In this document: positions 17,402-26,262 of the stretch, in pieces
Numbering within the stretch: the stretch's first letter is position 1
Layout of the letters: every line of letters starts with the position of its first letter
Assembly (NCBI GenBank): GCA_963828715.1
Contig: CAWHFX010000019.1
Location: 62,001 to 126,000 of the forward strand
Direction of reading: 5' to 3'
Origin: JAQGMV01 sp963828715
GTDB lineage: Bacteria > Pseudomonadota > Gammaproteobacteria > Burkholderiales > SG8-41
DNA: 64,000 bases
The notes under the pieces: generated by a model
What the model was told of the DNA's origin: nothing
The model's database searches: none
What the model saw: only the letters and a program-made list of their open reading frames with translations
Position numbers and translations under genes: made by a program

Positions 17402-17937
17402 TTACGCCTTCTCCACCTGCCCGAAATCCAGTTCCACGGGCGTGGAGCGCCCGAAGATCGTCACCGACACGCGCAGCTTGTTCTTGTCGTAATTCACGTC
17501 CTCCACGTTGCCGTGAAAATCCGCGAACGGGCCGTCCTTGACGCGAACCGCCTCGCCGACCTCGAACAGCACCTTCGGACGGGGCTTTTCGACGCCTTCC
17601 TGAATCTGATGCAGGATGTTCTGCACCTCCCGCTCGGAAATCGGAGTGGGATTGTTCGGCGTGCCGCCGATGAATCCAGTGACCTTCGGCGTGTTCTTCA
17701 CCAGATGCCACGCGTTCGTCGGTCATTTCCATCTCGACGAGAACGTATCCCGGGAAGAACTTGCGTTCGCTGATGTTCTTCTGACCGCTCTTCATCTCGA
17801 CCACTTCCTCGACCGGTACCAGGATCTGGCCGAACTGATCCTGCATGCCCGACGCGCTGTATGCGGTCCAGCAGCGCACGCTGCACGCTCTTCTCGAATC
17901 CGGAATAGGCGTGTACCACGTACCACTTCTTGCTCAT
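17402..17937 (-). CDS. nusG: Transcription termination/antitermination factor NusG, two apparent +1 frameshifts
   Basis: NusG joins RNA polymerase to Rho or to S10/ribosomes. The start is MSKKWYVVHAYSGFEKSVQ. The NGN domain runs through KNISERKFFPGYVLVEMEM, and the C-terminal KOW domain contains VKDGPFADFHGNVEDVNYDK and ends DFGQVEKA. The frame shifts near 17860 and 17705. Removing one base at each gives SGMQDQFG and DEAWHLVKNTPKVTGF, both normal. The repaired length is about 177 residues. The ATG at 17937 overlaps the secE stop by one base. Confidence 0.96.
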
Positions 17938-18285
17938 CATTCCCCCTGCCCGATCAGCCTCTTGACAACCCACAGCAGGCTCGCGTCGACCACCCAGAGG
18001 AACAGCGCCATCGTGATGACGAAACCGAAGACCACTACCGGTCGTCTGCAGGGTTTCCTTGCGCGTCGGCCAGACCACCTTCCGGGTCTCGGCCACCGAG
18101 TCCTGTGCGTAGACGTAGAATTCCTTGCCTGGCGCCGTCATCCAGAAGACGAAGACGGCTGCAGCAAGGCCCGCGAGCACGGCGAGCACCCGGACGACCC
18201 CGGGGAGATCCTGAAAGTAATAAAAAGCTGCAAGTCCGGCGACGACGCAAAGCGCCGCTAGCGCCATTTTGATCTTGTCTGCCAT
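17937..18285 (-). CDS. secE: Preprotein translocase subunit SecE, one apparent +1 frameshift
   Basis: SecE is the small inner-membrane clamp of the SecYEG channel. The start MADKIKMALAALCVVAGLAA is at 18285. Two hydrophobic segments (about residues 8-24 and 32-50) precede the conserved amphipathic stretch AETRKVVWPTRKETLQTT. The last helix (VVFGFVITMALFLWVVDASL) is in another frame and joins if one G is removed near 18040. The repaired protein is about 115 residues, the three-helix form, and ends just before nusG. Confidence 0.95.
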
Positions 18286-18447
18286 CCACTTAAGCCCGGT
18301 CGGGCATCCTAAGAGTCAGTTTCAGCTGATAAGTTCCCGCCGAGTGTTGCCGTTGCTCGACCCGAAAGCGACGGGCCGCCCCGAGCTTTCGGTCGGTCAT
18401 TACCAGCTCGGCCGAAAGTAGAGGTGCACTTTCGGCCGTATGATTCA

Positions 18448-18523
18448 TGGCAGGCCAGGAGGGTCTCGAACCCCCAACCTTCGGTTTTGGAGACCGACGC
18501 TCTGCCAATTGAGCTACTGGCCT
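18448..18523 (-). tRNA. trpT: tRNA-Trp (CCA)
   Basis: A 76-base cloverleaf with acceptor stem AGGCCAG/CTGGCCT, anticodon CCA in the loop CTCCAAA, a T-loop GGTTCGAGACC and an encoded 3' CCA. It lies between tuf copy 2 and secE, the usual place in proteobacteria. Confidence 0.97.
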
Positions 18524-18535
18524 ACAACCTTTCGT

Positions 18536-18559
18536 CGCAAAGTGACACCCTACTTTGCG
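18536..18559 (-). other. Stem-loop downstream of tuf copy 2
   Basis: An 8-bp stem (CGCAAAGT/ACTTTGCG) with an 8-base loop, matching the stem after tuf copy 1 (1426-1444). It lies between tuf and tRNA-Trp and may be an RNA-processing site or part of the duplicated tuf 3' flank. Confidence 0.55.
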
Positions 18560-18641
18560 CCGCGGATCGCTTGCGTCAAAGCTCGGGACGGCCCATCGCT
18601 TTGACGGGGTAAATTCAACGAAGCACCAACTGGCTGGCAAT

Positions 18642-18670
18642 CCGTCACTGGTCACCCGTCACTCGTCACG
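18642..18670. repeat. Intergenic heptamer repeat, single arm
   Basis: Four exact 7-base units (CGTCACT, GGTCACC, CGTCACT, CGTCACG) end 8 bases before the tuf copy 2 stop codon on the other side. The tract and the following GCATTTCG are shared with the region after tuf copy 1. Confidence 0.7.
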
Positions 18671-18677
18671 CATTTCG

Positions 18678-19868
18678 TTACTCGATAATCTTCGCGACCA
18701 CGCCCGCGCCCACGGTGCGCCCGCCCTCGCGAATGGCAAAGCGCAACCCCTCCTCCATCGCGATCGGCTGGATCAACTGCACCGTGATCGACACGTTGTC
18801 CCCCGGCATCACCATCTCGGTGCCCTGCGGCAACTCGATCGACCCCGTCACGTCCGTGGTGCGAAAGTAAAACTGCGGCCGATAACCGTTGAAAAACGGC
18901 GTGTGCCGCCCGCCCTCGTCCTTCGAGAGCACGTAGATCTCGGCCGTGAACTTCGTGTGCGGCGTGATCGAACCCGGCTTCGCCAGCACCTGCCCGCGCT
19001 CCACTTCCTCGCGCTTCGTGCCGCGCAGCAAAATCCCGACGTTGTCCCCCGCCTGCCCCTGATCGAGCAGCTTCCGGAACATCTCCACCCCCGTGCACAC
19101 CGTCTTCTGCGTCGGGCGCAGCCCCACAATCTCGATCTCCTCACCCACCTTGATCATGCCGCGCTCCACCCGCCCGGTCACCACCGTGCCCCGACCCGAG
19201 ATCGAAAACACGTCCTCCACCGGCATCAGAAACGGCCCGTCGAGCGCGCGCTTGGGCTCCGGAATGTAGCTGTCCAGCGCCTCGGCCAGCTTCATGATCG
19301 CCCCTTCCCCCATCTCGCTCGCGTCGCCTTCCATCGCCTTTAACGCCGAGCCAATCACGATCGGCGTGTCATCGCCCGGAAACTCATACTTCGACAAAAG
19401 CTCGCGCACCTCCATCTCCACCAACTCCAAGAGCTCCTTGTCGTCCACCATGTCCGCCTTGTTCATGAACACGATGATGTAGGGCACCCCCACCTGGCGC
19501 GCCAGCAAAATGTGCTCGCGCGTCTGCGGCATCGGACCGTCGGCCGCACTCACCACCAGAATCGCCCCGTCCATCTGCGCCGCCCCCGTGATCATGTTCT
19601 TCACGTAGTCCGCGTGCCCCGGACAGTCCACGTGCGCGTAGTGCCGCTTCGCCGTCTCATACTCAACGTGCGCCGTGTTGATCGTGATCCCGCGCGCCTT
19701 CTCCTCCGGCGCCGCATCAATCTGGTCGTAGCTCTTCGCCTCACCCCCGTACTTCTTCGCCAGTATCATCGTCATCGCCGCCGTCAACGTCGTCTTCCCG
19801 TGATCCACGTGACCAATCGTCCCAACGTTCACGTGCGGCTTCTTGCGCTCAAACTTACTCTTGGCCAT
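18678..19868 (-). CDS. tuf: Elongation factor Tu, copy 2
   Basis: An intact 396-residue EF-Tu with P-loop GHVDHGKT, DCPGHADY, NKADMVDD and the normal C-terminus GAGVVAKIIE. It is almost base-for-base identical to the copy at 1517-2708; the differences that I find are silent apart from the indel in copy 1. It lies between tRNA-Thr and tRNA-Trp, the tufB position. A promoter upstream of tRNA-Tyr (20333-20361) probably transcribes it with the three tRNAs. Confidence 0.98.
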   Translation of the reverse strand: MAKSKFERKKPHVNVGTIGHVDHGKTTLTAAMTMILAKKYGGEAKSYDQIDAAPEEKARGITINTAHVEYETAKRHYAHVDCPGHADYVKNMITGAAQMDGAILVVSAADGPMPQTREHILLARQVGVPYIIVFMNKADMVDDKELLELVEMEVRELLSKYEFPGDDTPIVIGSALKAMEGDASEMGEGAIMKLAEALDSYIPEPKRALDGPFLMPVEDVFSISGRGTVVTGRVERGMIKVGEEIEIVGLRPTQKTVCTGVEMFRKLLDQGQAGDNVGILLRGTKREEVERGQVLAKPGSITPHTKFTAEIYVLSKDEGGRHTPFFNGYRPQFYFRTTDVTGSIELPQGTEMVMPGDNVSITVQLIQPIAMEEGLRFAIREGGRTVGAGVVAKIIE

Positions 19869-19894
19869 CTGTGCTCCTTGTTCTCTACCTACCG

Positions 19895-19978
19895 CAGTGA
19901 AGGGGTGAATACGTCAGCGAGTGAATGCGTGCCCAACGATGTGTGCATCGTCGCCCCTTACGTCTTCACGTTCACTAT
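19895..19978. repeat. Degenerate heptamer-type inverted repeat before tuf copy 2
   Basis: The left arm at 19895-19930 (AGTGAAGGGGTGAATACGTC, then AGTGAATGCG) and the right arm at 19945-19978 (GCATCGTCGCC, then ACGTCTTCACGTTCACT) are imperfect complements lying between tRNA-Thr and tuf. This is the most diverged member of the family. Confidence 0.5.
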
Positions 19979-19994
19979 CTGATGCGACCGATTC

Positions 19995-20070
19995 TGGTGC
20001 CCATGGCGCGGATTGAACGCGCGACCTCTCCCTTACCAAGGGAGTGCTCTGCCACTGAGCTACATGGGCC
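19995..20070 (-). tRNA. thrT: tRNA-Thr (GGT)
   Basis: A 76-base cloverleaf with acceptor GGCCCAT/ATGGGCA, anticodon GGT in the loop of CTCCCTTGGTAAGGGAG, a T-arm with GTTCAATCC and an encoded CCA. Third tRNA of the Tyr-Gly-Thr-tuf transcript. Confidence 0.97.
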
Positions 20071-20106
20071 GTGTGAGAGCGAAAATGCACTCCCGGCTGA
20101 AACAGG

Positions 20107-20180
20107 TGGAGCGGGTGAAGGGAATCGAACCCTCGTCGTAAGCTTGGAAGGCTTCTGCTCTACCATTGAGCTACACCCGC
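20107..20180 (-). tRNA. glyT: tRNA-Gly (TCC)
   Basis: A 74-base cloverleaf with acceptor GCGGGTG/CACCCGC, anticodon TCC (CCTTCCAAG), a T-arm with GTTCGATTC and an encoded CCA. Confidence 0.97.
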
Positions 20181-20233
20181 CCGTGTCCGCACTCGCTTTA
20201 ACCGACGCCCGGCGATTGCCCATGAGTCAAAAC

Positions 20234-20318
<85 letters not shown>

Positions 20319-20332
20319 GAACGAAACCGGGC

Positions 20333-20361
20333 ATTATTCTAAAATTTCGTTTTCGTGTCAA
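20333..20361 (-). promoter_or_regulatory. Sigma70 promoter of the tRNA-Tyr/Gly/Thr-tuf transcript
   Basis: The minus strand shows a perfect TTGACA (20356-20361), a 17-base spacer and AATAAT (20333-20338), then a GC-rich GCCCGG discriminator typical of stringently controlled stable-RNA promoters. The tRNA-Tyr 5' end is 14 bases beyond the -10 box. Confidence 0.85.
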
Positions 20362-21350
20362 ATACCTCGCGCGCCGCCAAGGAGCCACAGGATGGCGTCG
20401 GAATTCTGTTAGTGATGACTCACATTCGGCTCACCGAGTGCGCTGACGGCTCCAACAGGCGCCGCGCTCACTGTTCGGCCTATACCGACGAAAGTCCTAC
20501 CCCGTTTTGCCGATGGATAAACCCTCCACGGCGCATACTCTCCAGATGATCCGTCAGGCAGTTCGACTTCAATACCAAGACCCATGTTTACAACGAGTCC
20601 GCGCGTATGCTCATCGACGAGGCCTCGGACCCGCGCATGTCTTTCCAGCCGTCCCGGTCCGCATGGAAACCCGCATGTACGCGCAGATCAAATCGTATGG
20701 ATGCTGTCGGCCTTTCGAGAAAAAAGAGGGCCGTTGAGCGACTTCACCGTCGATTGCGAATTTTCCGTTGGCTGCGCTTGTATTCCACGGTCAGCGCTGA
20801 CACGGCTGCGAATGGAGAACGATGGCGGCGGCGGGCTGTTGCACCTGGGTCGAACGTGGCGCGCGGCCAATGCGCCACACTGCGGTGCATCAAGCGCTGT
20901 TTTGGAGCCGAGTTCCACGGCCGATCACATATCGAAACCCTACCGACCAAGCGGTTTCGATCAGAGCGAACCGCGGGTTGCTCGCCAGTAATTCCTGAAA
21001 ACACTCGATATGTCTGTACAAGGACGACGCGATGGGATAAAAATGTCGGAACTTCTTCCTGCAAGGTGGGGAGAATCAAGCGGGAATGAACGCGTAGACG
21101 CAATCACAAGTTGTGCGTTAAGGGAGGGGTGAATTCGTCGGAATCGAGGAATTCGCGTGTAAACAGATGTTTTTGAGTCGAGGAGAGTCCTGAAAGCGGT
21201 CGGATCACGGTAAATCAGGGTATTCGGCAGAAGCGCCGGAAGTCCGGCGGCGACGGCACATCACTCGTGTCCATCAGGTAACGACGCCATTCGTTAGCCG
21301 AATGGTTAGCCGAATAACTCTGCAGGACTGAGCGCCGACACACGCGAACC
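20362..21350. other. About 1 kb without a recognisable gene
   Basis: Only short overlapping reading frames occur here on both strands, none with a good ribosome-binding site or a protein I recognise. The base composition is less GC-biased than the flanks. The stretch separates the tRNA promoter from the prkA operon and holds, near its right end, the tandem 12-mer at 21292-21315. It may be the remains of a lost gene, but I cannot name one. Confidence 0.5.
21292..21315 (+). repeat. Tandem 12-bp direct repeat upstream of prkA
   Basis: GTTAGCCGAAT occurs twice at exact 12-base spacing, ending 35 bases before the sigma54-like promoter. It could be an activator site; this is inferred from position only. 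Confidence 0.5.
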
Positions 21351-21366
21351 TGGTACGTTGTTTGAA
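21351..21366 (+). promoter_or_regulatory. Possible sigma54 promoter of prkA-yeaH-spoVR
   Basis: TGGTACG, four bases, then TTGAA matches the sigma54 pattern TGGCACG-N4-TTGC(A/T), with correct spacing between the -24 GG and the -12 element. The -12 GC reads GA, which is a weakness. It would start transcription about 25 bases before the prkA ATG. E. coli yeaGH is known to be nitrogen- and stress-regulated, which fits. Confidence 0.45.
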
Positions 21367-21402
21367 TACAGCAGGCGAGAGCATCTTGCGCGGAGGGCAA
21401 AT

Positions 21403-23382
21403 ATGTCGACCCGTTCGGAAGATAGTCAGCGCCATGGCGACTTTGTACGAAGTCTGGTCGCCTTTACACAACAACACCGGGCCACCCACTGGTCGGGAAC
21501 TTTCGCTGACTTCATCGAACAGATTCTCCCCGCCAATCCGCGGTCCATCGCACGGACGAGCCACCAGTACATCTGGGACATGATCCGCTGGCAGGGCGTT
21601 GAAGAGAGTGCCAGCGGCAAATCCCGCTACAAGCTGTTTTGCGAAGACCTGTTCGGAATCGACGAAGAGCTCGAGCGTCTCGCCGATTACTTCCGCGCGG
21701 CGAGCGCCGGCTCGGAAGTAGGACGCCGCCTGATGCTGTTGCTCGGACCGCCTGCAGGCGGTAAATCGAGCATCGTCATCCTGCTCAAGCGCGGGCTCGA
21801 GGAATACAGCAATACCGACGAAGGCGCGCTCTACGGCATCCGGGGCTGCCCGGTGCACGAATCACCGCTGCACCTCGTTCCTTATACGTTGCGCCCGAAA
21901 TTCCGCGAAACATACGGCGTGGAGATCACCGGCGAACTGTGCCCGCTCTGCCGCCACCAGCTCGAGGAAGGTCGCGCGACAAAAGCGAGCGGAGAAGTCG
22001 GCCACGACGGCCTCTACGGCGATTTCATGCGGATGCCTGTCGAGCGCATTTTCATATCGGAAGCCGGCCGCCTGGGTATCGGTACCTACGCGCCGCACGA
22101 TCCCACTACTGCGGACATAGCGGATCTCGTCGGATCGGTCGACCTTTCGAAGGTGGCCGAGTACGGCGACGAGGGCGATCCGCGTGCGTGGTCGTGGTCC
22201 GGCGCCGTGTATGCCGCAAGCCGCGGCATGCTCGAGATGATCGAGATTCTCAAGGTGAAGCGCGAGTTCCTGTATCTGCTGCTCACGCTCACGCAGGAGA
22301 AGAACGTAAAGGTTTCGCGCTTTCCACTGATCCATCTGGACGAGACCATTCTCGCGCATACGAACCTCGCGGAGTTTCGCAAGTTCCTGCAGGAAAGCGA
22401 GAACGAAGCGCTGCTCGACCGCATGGTCATCATCCAGGTCCCGTACACGCTCAATTTCCGGGATGAAGCGCGGATCTACCAGAAGCTCATCACGAACGCG
22501 CCTGCATTTGCGGAAGTGCATCTCGACCCGCACGTCCTGCATACCGCCGCGGTGTTCGCGATCCTGACACGCTTGCACGAGGGCGATAACGACGCCGATT
22601 CTTCGAAGAAAGTGCGCGTGCACGCCGGCGAAGATGCCGAAGGCGTGAGCCGCGCGGAAGCCGAGAGAATCAAACAGAAGCTTCCAGACGAAGCGCTCAC
22701 CGGCATCAGCCCGCGTTTCGTCATCAACGCGCTGTCGAATGCGATCGTTCAGAGCTCCGCGAAAAGCCTGACGACGATGGATGTTCTGCTTGGTCTGAAA
22801 GATGCGATCGAATCCGACGCGCGTATCGATCCGAAGAAGAAGCGCAAATGGGTCGATTTCCTCGTCGTCGCCCGCAAGGATTTCTACAACAAGTGGGTGA
22901 AGGAAGACGTGCACAAGGCGCTGTTCGTCTCGTTCGAACAGGAAGCGCAGGATCTTCTGGACAAGTATCTCGACGAAGTCGAAGCAACGCTCGACAACCG
23001 CATGATCAAGGATCCGATGACGAGCGAAGAGCGCAAGCCGGACGAGCGCTTCCTGCGTTCGGTGGAAGAGAAGATCGACGTCTCGGACTCGGGCAAGCAG
23101 TCGTTCCGCCAGGAGATCGTCCGCAAGGCGATGGGGGCGTTCAAGCGCGGCGACAAGTTTACGCTGAGCAGCCACGCGATGCTGCACGACGCGATCGGGC
23201 AGTACCTGTTCGAGCAGCGGCGCGACGTACTGCGCCTCGTGAGCTCGAGCACACGGCCCGACGAGGAAGCGAAGCAGAAAATCTCGGTCGTCGAGAAGCG
23301 GCTCGTGGAAGAGTACGGCTACGATGCACACAGCGCGCGGGAGGCATTGAACTATGTGACCACGCTGCTGGCCCAAGAATAG
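21403..23382 (+). CDS. prkA: PrkA-family serine protein kinase/AAA protein (YeaG type)
   Basis: A 659-residue cytoplasmic protein of the PrkA family, close to the usual 640-650. The N-terminal AAA part has a Walker A GPPAGGKSS at about residues 116-124, and the C-terminal PrkA domain follows. In E. coli YeaG takes part in adaptation to sustained nitrogen starvation and stationary phase; in Bacillus PrkA affects sporulation. I chose ATG 21403 because GGAGGG lies 6 bases upstream; an ATG at 21358 would add 15 residues and overlap the promoter-like element. The next gene, yeaH, begins 59 bases on, and the three genes form a conserved cluster. The reading frame is clean. Confidence 0.95.
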   Translation: MSTRSEDSQRHGDFVRSLVAFTQQHRATHWSGTFADFIEQILPANPRSIARTSHQYIWDMIRWQGVEESASGKSRYKLFCEDLFGIDEELERLADYFRAASAGSEVGRRLMLLLGPPAGGKSSIVILLKRGLEEYSNTDEGALYGIRGCPVHESPLHLVPYTLRPKFRETYGVEITGELCPLCRHQLEEGRATKASGEVGHDGLYGDFMRMPVERIFISEAGRLGIGTYAPHDPTTADIADLVGSVDLSKVAEYGDEGDPRAWSWSGAVYAASRGMLEMIEILKVKREFLYLLLTLTQEKNVKVSRFPLIHLDETILAHTNLAEFRKFLQESENEALLDRMVIIQVPYTLNFRDEARIYQKLITNAPAFAEVHLDPHVLHTAAVFAILTRLHEGDNDADSSKKVRVHAGEDAEGVSRAEAERIKQKLPDEALTGISPRFVINALSNAIVQSSAKSLTTMDVLLGLKDAIESDARIDPKKKRKWVDFLVVARKDFYNKWVKEDVHKALFVSFEQEAQDLLDKYLDEVEATLDNRMIKDPMTSEERKPDERFLRSVEEKIDVSDSGKQSFRQEIVRKAMGAFKRGDKFTLSSHAMLHDAIGQYLFEQRRDVLRLVSSSTRPDEEAKQKISVVEKRLVEEYGYDAHSAREALNYVTTLLAQE

Positions 23383-23441
23383 GAGCATCCCACAATGCCC
23401 GATCCGGTGCTGACGCCGCGGGATGTCCGAGGGAGCCAGCT

Positions 23442-24641
23442 ATGAGTTTCTACCGCGACAGCGTGTCCCGTTGGCAACCGCCGATACGTATATCGGCCGA
23501 GGTAGGGTGGTACGATCTCTTTTCGCGCGGCGCACGCGATTGGTTGAGGCACAACGAGAAGGTGCGCGAATCCGTCGAGAAGACGCTCCCGAACCTGATC
23601 GCCGGCCCAGATGTTCTGAGCGGGCCGGGCGGCGGCACTGTGCTCGTTCCAGTGCGTCTTGCGGAGCATGCTCGTTTCAGACTGCGCGATCCGGAGAGCG
23701 AAACGGGCGCGGGCCAGGGTGCGGGCGAACCGGGACAGGTACTGCGCCCGGGACAGCCGCAGCAAGGCCAGGATCAGGGTGGCAACCAGGCCGGCAGCGG
23801 TCAGGGCGATCTTCAGTTCGTGCTCGAGCTCAAAGTCGAAGACGTTCTCGACTGGCTGTGGGAAGAGCTGAAGCTGCCCGATCTCAAACCAAAGCAGTCC
23901 GCGCGGCAGGACGACGTCGAATTCGTGCGCGAGGGCTGGGACAAGCGCGGCGTACGTTCGCGCCTGGACCGCAGACGCACCGTGAAACAGGCGATCCGGC
24001 GGCGTGCGATTCAGCAAGACCCGGCCCCGTTCGTCGATGACGACCTGCGTTTCCGGCAGCTTGTTCGCCGTGAGCGGCCCGCAACGAACGCAGCCGTGAT
24101 CTTCGCGCTCGACGTGTCCGGCAGCATGGGCGAAACCGAACGGCAGCTCGCGAAGACGTTCTTCTTCTTCGCCCTTCAGGGCATTCGCCGTCAGTACGCC
24201 AAAGTGTCGGTCGCCTTCGTCGCGCATTCGGCCGAGGCGTGGGAATTCAACGAATCGCAGTTCTTTCAGACCAGCGGGACAGGCGGTACGGTGTCGTCGA
24301 CCGCGTTCAAGCTCTCGCAGGAGATCATCCGCGAGCGTTTCGATCCGTCTCAGTACAACGTGTATCTGTTCTATGCCTCCGACGGCGAAAATCTCGTGGA
24401 CGACCGCGAGCTCGCCAACGACTCGCTGAATGAAGTCTGCGCGTCGCTCAACTACTGCGGCTTTATCGAGATACGCCCCGCGTACGGCATTTCTCCGGAG
24501 ACCGAAATGGCAGGCATCGTTTCGCGCCTGATGCGGACGAATCTGCCGCTCGGCATGGCGCGTGTCACCGGACGCGAAGACGTATGGGCCGCACTGCGAC
24601 AGTTCTTCCAGGAGCAGCAGGCGCGCGCGGAGGCGGCATGA
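23442..24641 (+). CDS. yeaH: YeaH/YhbH family protein (DUF444, VWA-type)
   Basis: A 399-residue protein of the DUF444 family, almost always coupled to PrkA. After a basic N-terminus there is a low-complexity Gly/Gln/Pro linker (about residues 80-125). The C-terminal von Willebrand A domain begins at IFALDVSGSMGE with the MIDAS residues DxSxS, and continues with FYASDGENL. The biochemical role is unknown; it is thought to work with the kinase under starvation. GAGGGAG precedes the ATG by 6 bases. The TGA overlaps the spoVR ATG by four bases (ATGA), so the two are translationally coupled. Confidence 0.93.
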   Translation: MSFYRDSVSRWQPPIRISAEVGWYDLFSRGARDWLRHNEKVRESVEKTLPNLIAGPDVLSGPGGGTVLVPVRLAEHARFRLRDPESETGAGQGAGEPGQVLRPGQPQQGQDQGGNQAGSGQGDLQFVLELKVEDVLDWLWEELKLPDLKPKQSARQDDVEFVREGWDKRGVRSRLDRRRTVKQAIRRRAIQQDPAPFVDDDLRFRQLVRRERPATNAAVIFALDVSGSMGETERQLAKTFFFFALQGIRRQYAKVSVAFVAHSAEAWEFNESQFFQTSGTGGTVSSTAFKLSQEIIRERFDPSQYNVYLFYASDGENLVDDRELANDSLNEVCASLNYCGFIEIRPAYGISPETEMAGIVSRLMRTNLPLGMARVTGREDVWAALRQFFQEQQARAEAA

Positions 24642-26038
24642 TGCTTTCGCACGCCGACATGAACGAGCGCCTGCAGGACTACGGCAAGCGCGTCGAATCC
24701 CTGGCCAAATCGATCGGGCTCGATTACCACCCGGTCGATTTCGAGCTCGTTCCGAGCAGTTTCATGAACGAGGTGGCGATCTACGGCCTGCCGATTCGTA
24801 TGCCGCACTGGTCGTTCGGCGTGCGCTACATCCATCAGCTCATTCGCCAGTCGATGGGGCATTCGCGGATTTTCGAGGTGATGTTCCCGGGCAATCCGTG
24901 CCACGGCTATCTGGTGAATACGAATACGCTCGCCGAGAACACGCTGGTGACGGCACACGTGCTCGGGCATGCGGATTTCGCGAAGAACAATCACCTGTTC
25001 GCACGCTTCGCCGAAATGTCCGGCACCAACATCGTCGAGCATGCGGCGGCACAGGCACACCGCATCGAGGAAGCGGTGAAGACCCGCGGGCAGCAGCGAG
25101 TCGAAGCCCTGCTCGATGCGGCGCTCGCGCTCGAACCGCACGTCGATCTCGATCAGGAATTGCATCGGCCGCTCTATAGCAAGGGCAAGCCGACGGCCGC
25201 GCAGCAGACGAAGCACGCAGCAGCCGATCCATTCACGGCGCGCTTCCGGCATCTCCCCGGCGAGGGGGCTCCGGCGGAAGCGCAGAGGGAACACAAAAGC
25301 ACGCCCGTGCCGCCGCGCCCCGAGAGCGATCTCCTGTGGTTCATCGCTCACTACGGTCCGGAGCTGGAAGACTGGGAACGCGACGTTTTTCTGGCCGTCC
25401 GTCACGAGGCGTTCTACTTTTATCCTGTCTTCGCCTGCAACATCATGAACGAAGGCTGGGCGACGTACTGGCATGCGCGGCTGTTGCGCGAAGCTGATTT
25501 CCTCCCGGAAGACCTGTATCTGGACGCGGTCACCTGTCACTCGAACGTCGTTCGTCCTTTCGCAGGAGAGCAGCAGGCAGCGCTTGCGATCAATCCCTAC
25601 CACGTGGGCTTCAGCATGTGGGAGCGTATCGTCGAGAAGGACGGGCTCGAGCGGGCGCGGGAAATCCGCCGGGACGAAGACGATTTCGGCTTCATTCGGA
25701 ATTATCTGGACCAGGAGATGGCGGAGAAGCTCGGCCTGTTCGTTTACGAAGCCAGATCCGACGACGGCATCAAGGTCGCTGCGCGTGACGTGAACAAGAT
25801 TCGCGAGGCGATCCTTGCGCCGAAGTTCAACTATGGCGCGCCGCGGATCTGCGTGCAGGAGATGAAGACGGACGGCACGCTCGTGCTACGCCACGATCAT
25901 GAAGCCGATGGCCGGGGACTCGACCTCGAGCGCGCCTCGCGTGTGCTGCAATACGTTCACCGTGCCTGGCGGCGGGGCGTTACGCTCCAGACTGTCGACA
26001 GCCGCGGTTCACCACACGAGCTCAGGGCGGGTTCGTAG
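24638..26038 (+). CDS. spoVR: SpoVR family protein
   Basis: A 466-residue cytoplasmic SpoVR protein (E. coli YcgB is 510). The N-terminal SpoVR domain reads from YHPVDFELVPSSFMNEVAIY to the region around NEGWATYWHARLL, a family signature. Between about residues 190 and 225 is a Pro/Ala-rich spacer that is shorter and less conserved. In Bacillus SpoVR is involved in spore cortex formation; in proteobacteria its role is unknown, but it is regularly linked with PrkA and YeaH as here. ATG at 24638 overlaps yeaH; a longer start at 24584 would lie inside yeaH and is not favoured. Confidence 0.93.
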   Translation: MMLSHADMNERLQDYGKRVESLAKSIGLDYHPVDFELVPSSFMNEVAIYGLPIRMPHWSFGVRYIHQLIRQSMGHSRIFEVMFPGNPCHGYLVNTNTLAENTLVTAHVLGHADFAKNNHLFARFAEMSGTNIVEHAAAQAHRIEEAVKTRGQQRVEALLDAALALEPHVDLDQELHRPLYSKGKPTAAQQTKHAAADPFTARFRHLPGEGAPAEAQREHKSTPVPPRPESDLLWFIAHYGPELEDWERDVFLAVRHEAFYFYPVFACNIMNEGWATYWHARLLREADFLPEDLYLDAVTCHSNVVRPFAGEQQAALAINPYHVGFSMWERIVEKDGLERAREIRRDEDDFGFIRNYLDQEMAEKLGLFVYEARSDDGIKVAARDVNKIREAILAPKFNYGAPRICVQEMKTDGTLVLRHDHEADGRGLDLERASRVLQYVHRAWRRGVTLQTVDSRGSPHELRAGS

Positions 26039-26148
26039 AGGGCGGCGCTCGATAAGGGGGCGGCGCTCGCCTTCGGCTCAGGCCTCGCCCGTTATGCTCA
26101 AGGCCTCGTACATCTTGATGGAAATACTGACTGACGCCGGAATGCTGC

Positions 26149-26185
26149 GTGAGCGGGGACCCCGCTGCTCCGCAGCCCCCCTCAC
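26149..26185. repeat. Palindrome in the convergent spoVR/ene-reductase spacer
   Basis: GTGAGCGGGG pairs with CCCCCTCAC with one mismatch across a 17-18 base middle. It sits between two convergent genes and could serve as a bidirectional transcription stop, although it lacks a T-run. Confidence 0.4.
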
Positions 26186-26262
26186 CGAGAAGGGGTGGTT
26201 CTAAGCAGGTGTTCCCTCCGTAACCTCCCCTCCTTCGCTCCTTCGCAGTCGCTTTAACAGCG

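Noticed and set aside
21862..23388. Antisense frame of about 500 codons opposite prkA
   Set aside because: Mirror frame of a conserved gene; the residue composition (Arg/His/Val rich) is typical of shadows.
25248..25290. GC-rich stretch in spoVR as another in-frame palindromic repeat
   Set aside because: The sequence does not form a clear hairpin or match the 35390 and 61204 elements closely; it lies in the naturally variable linker of SpoVR.
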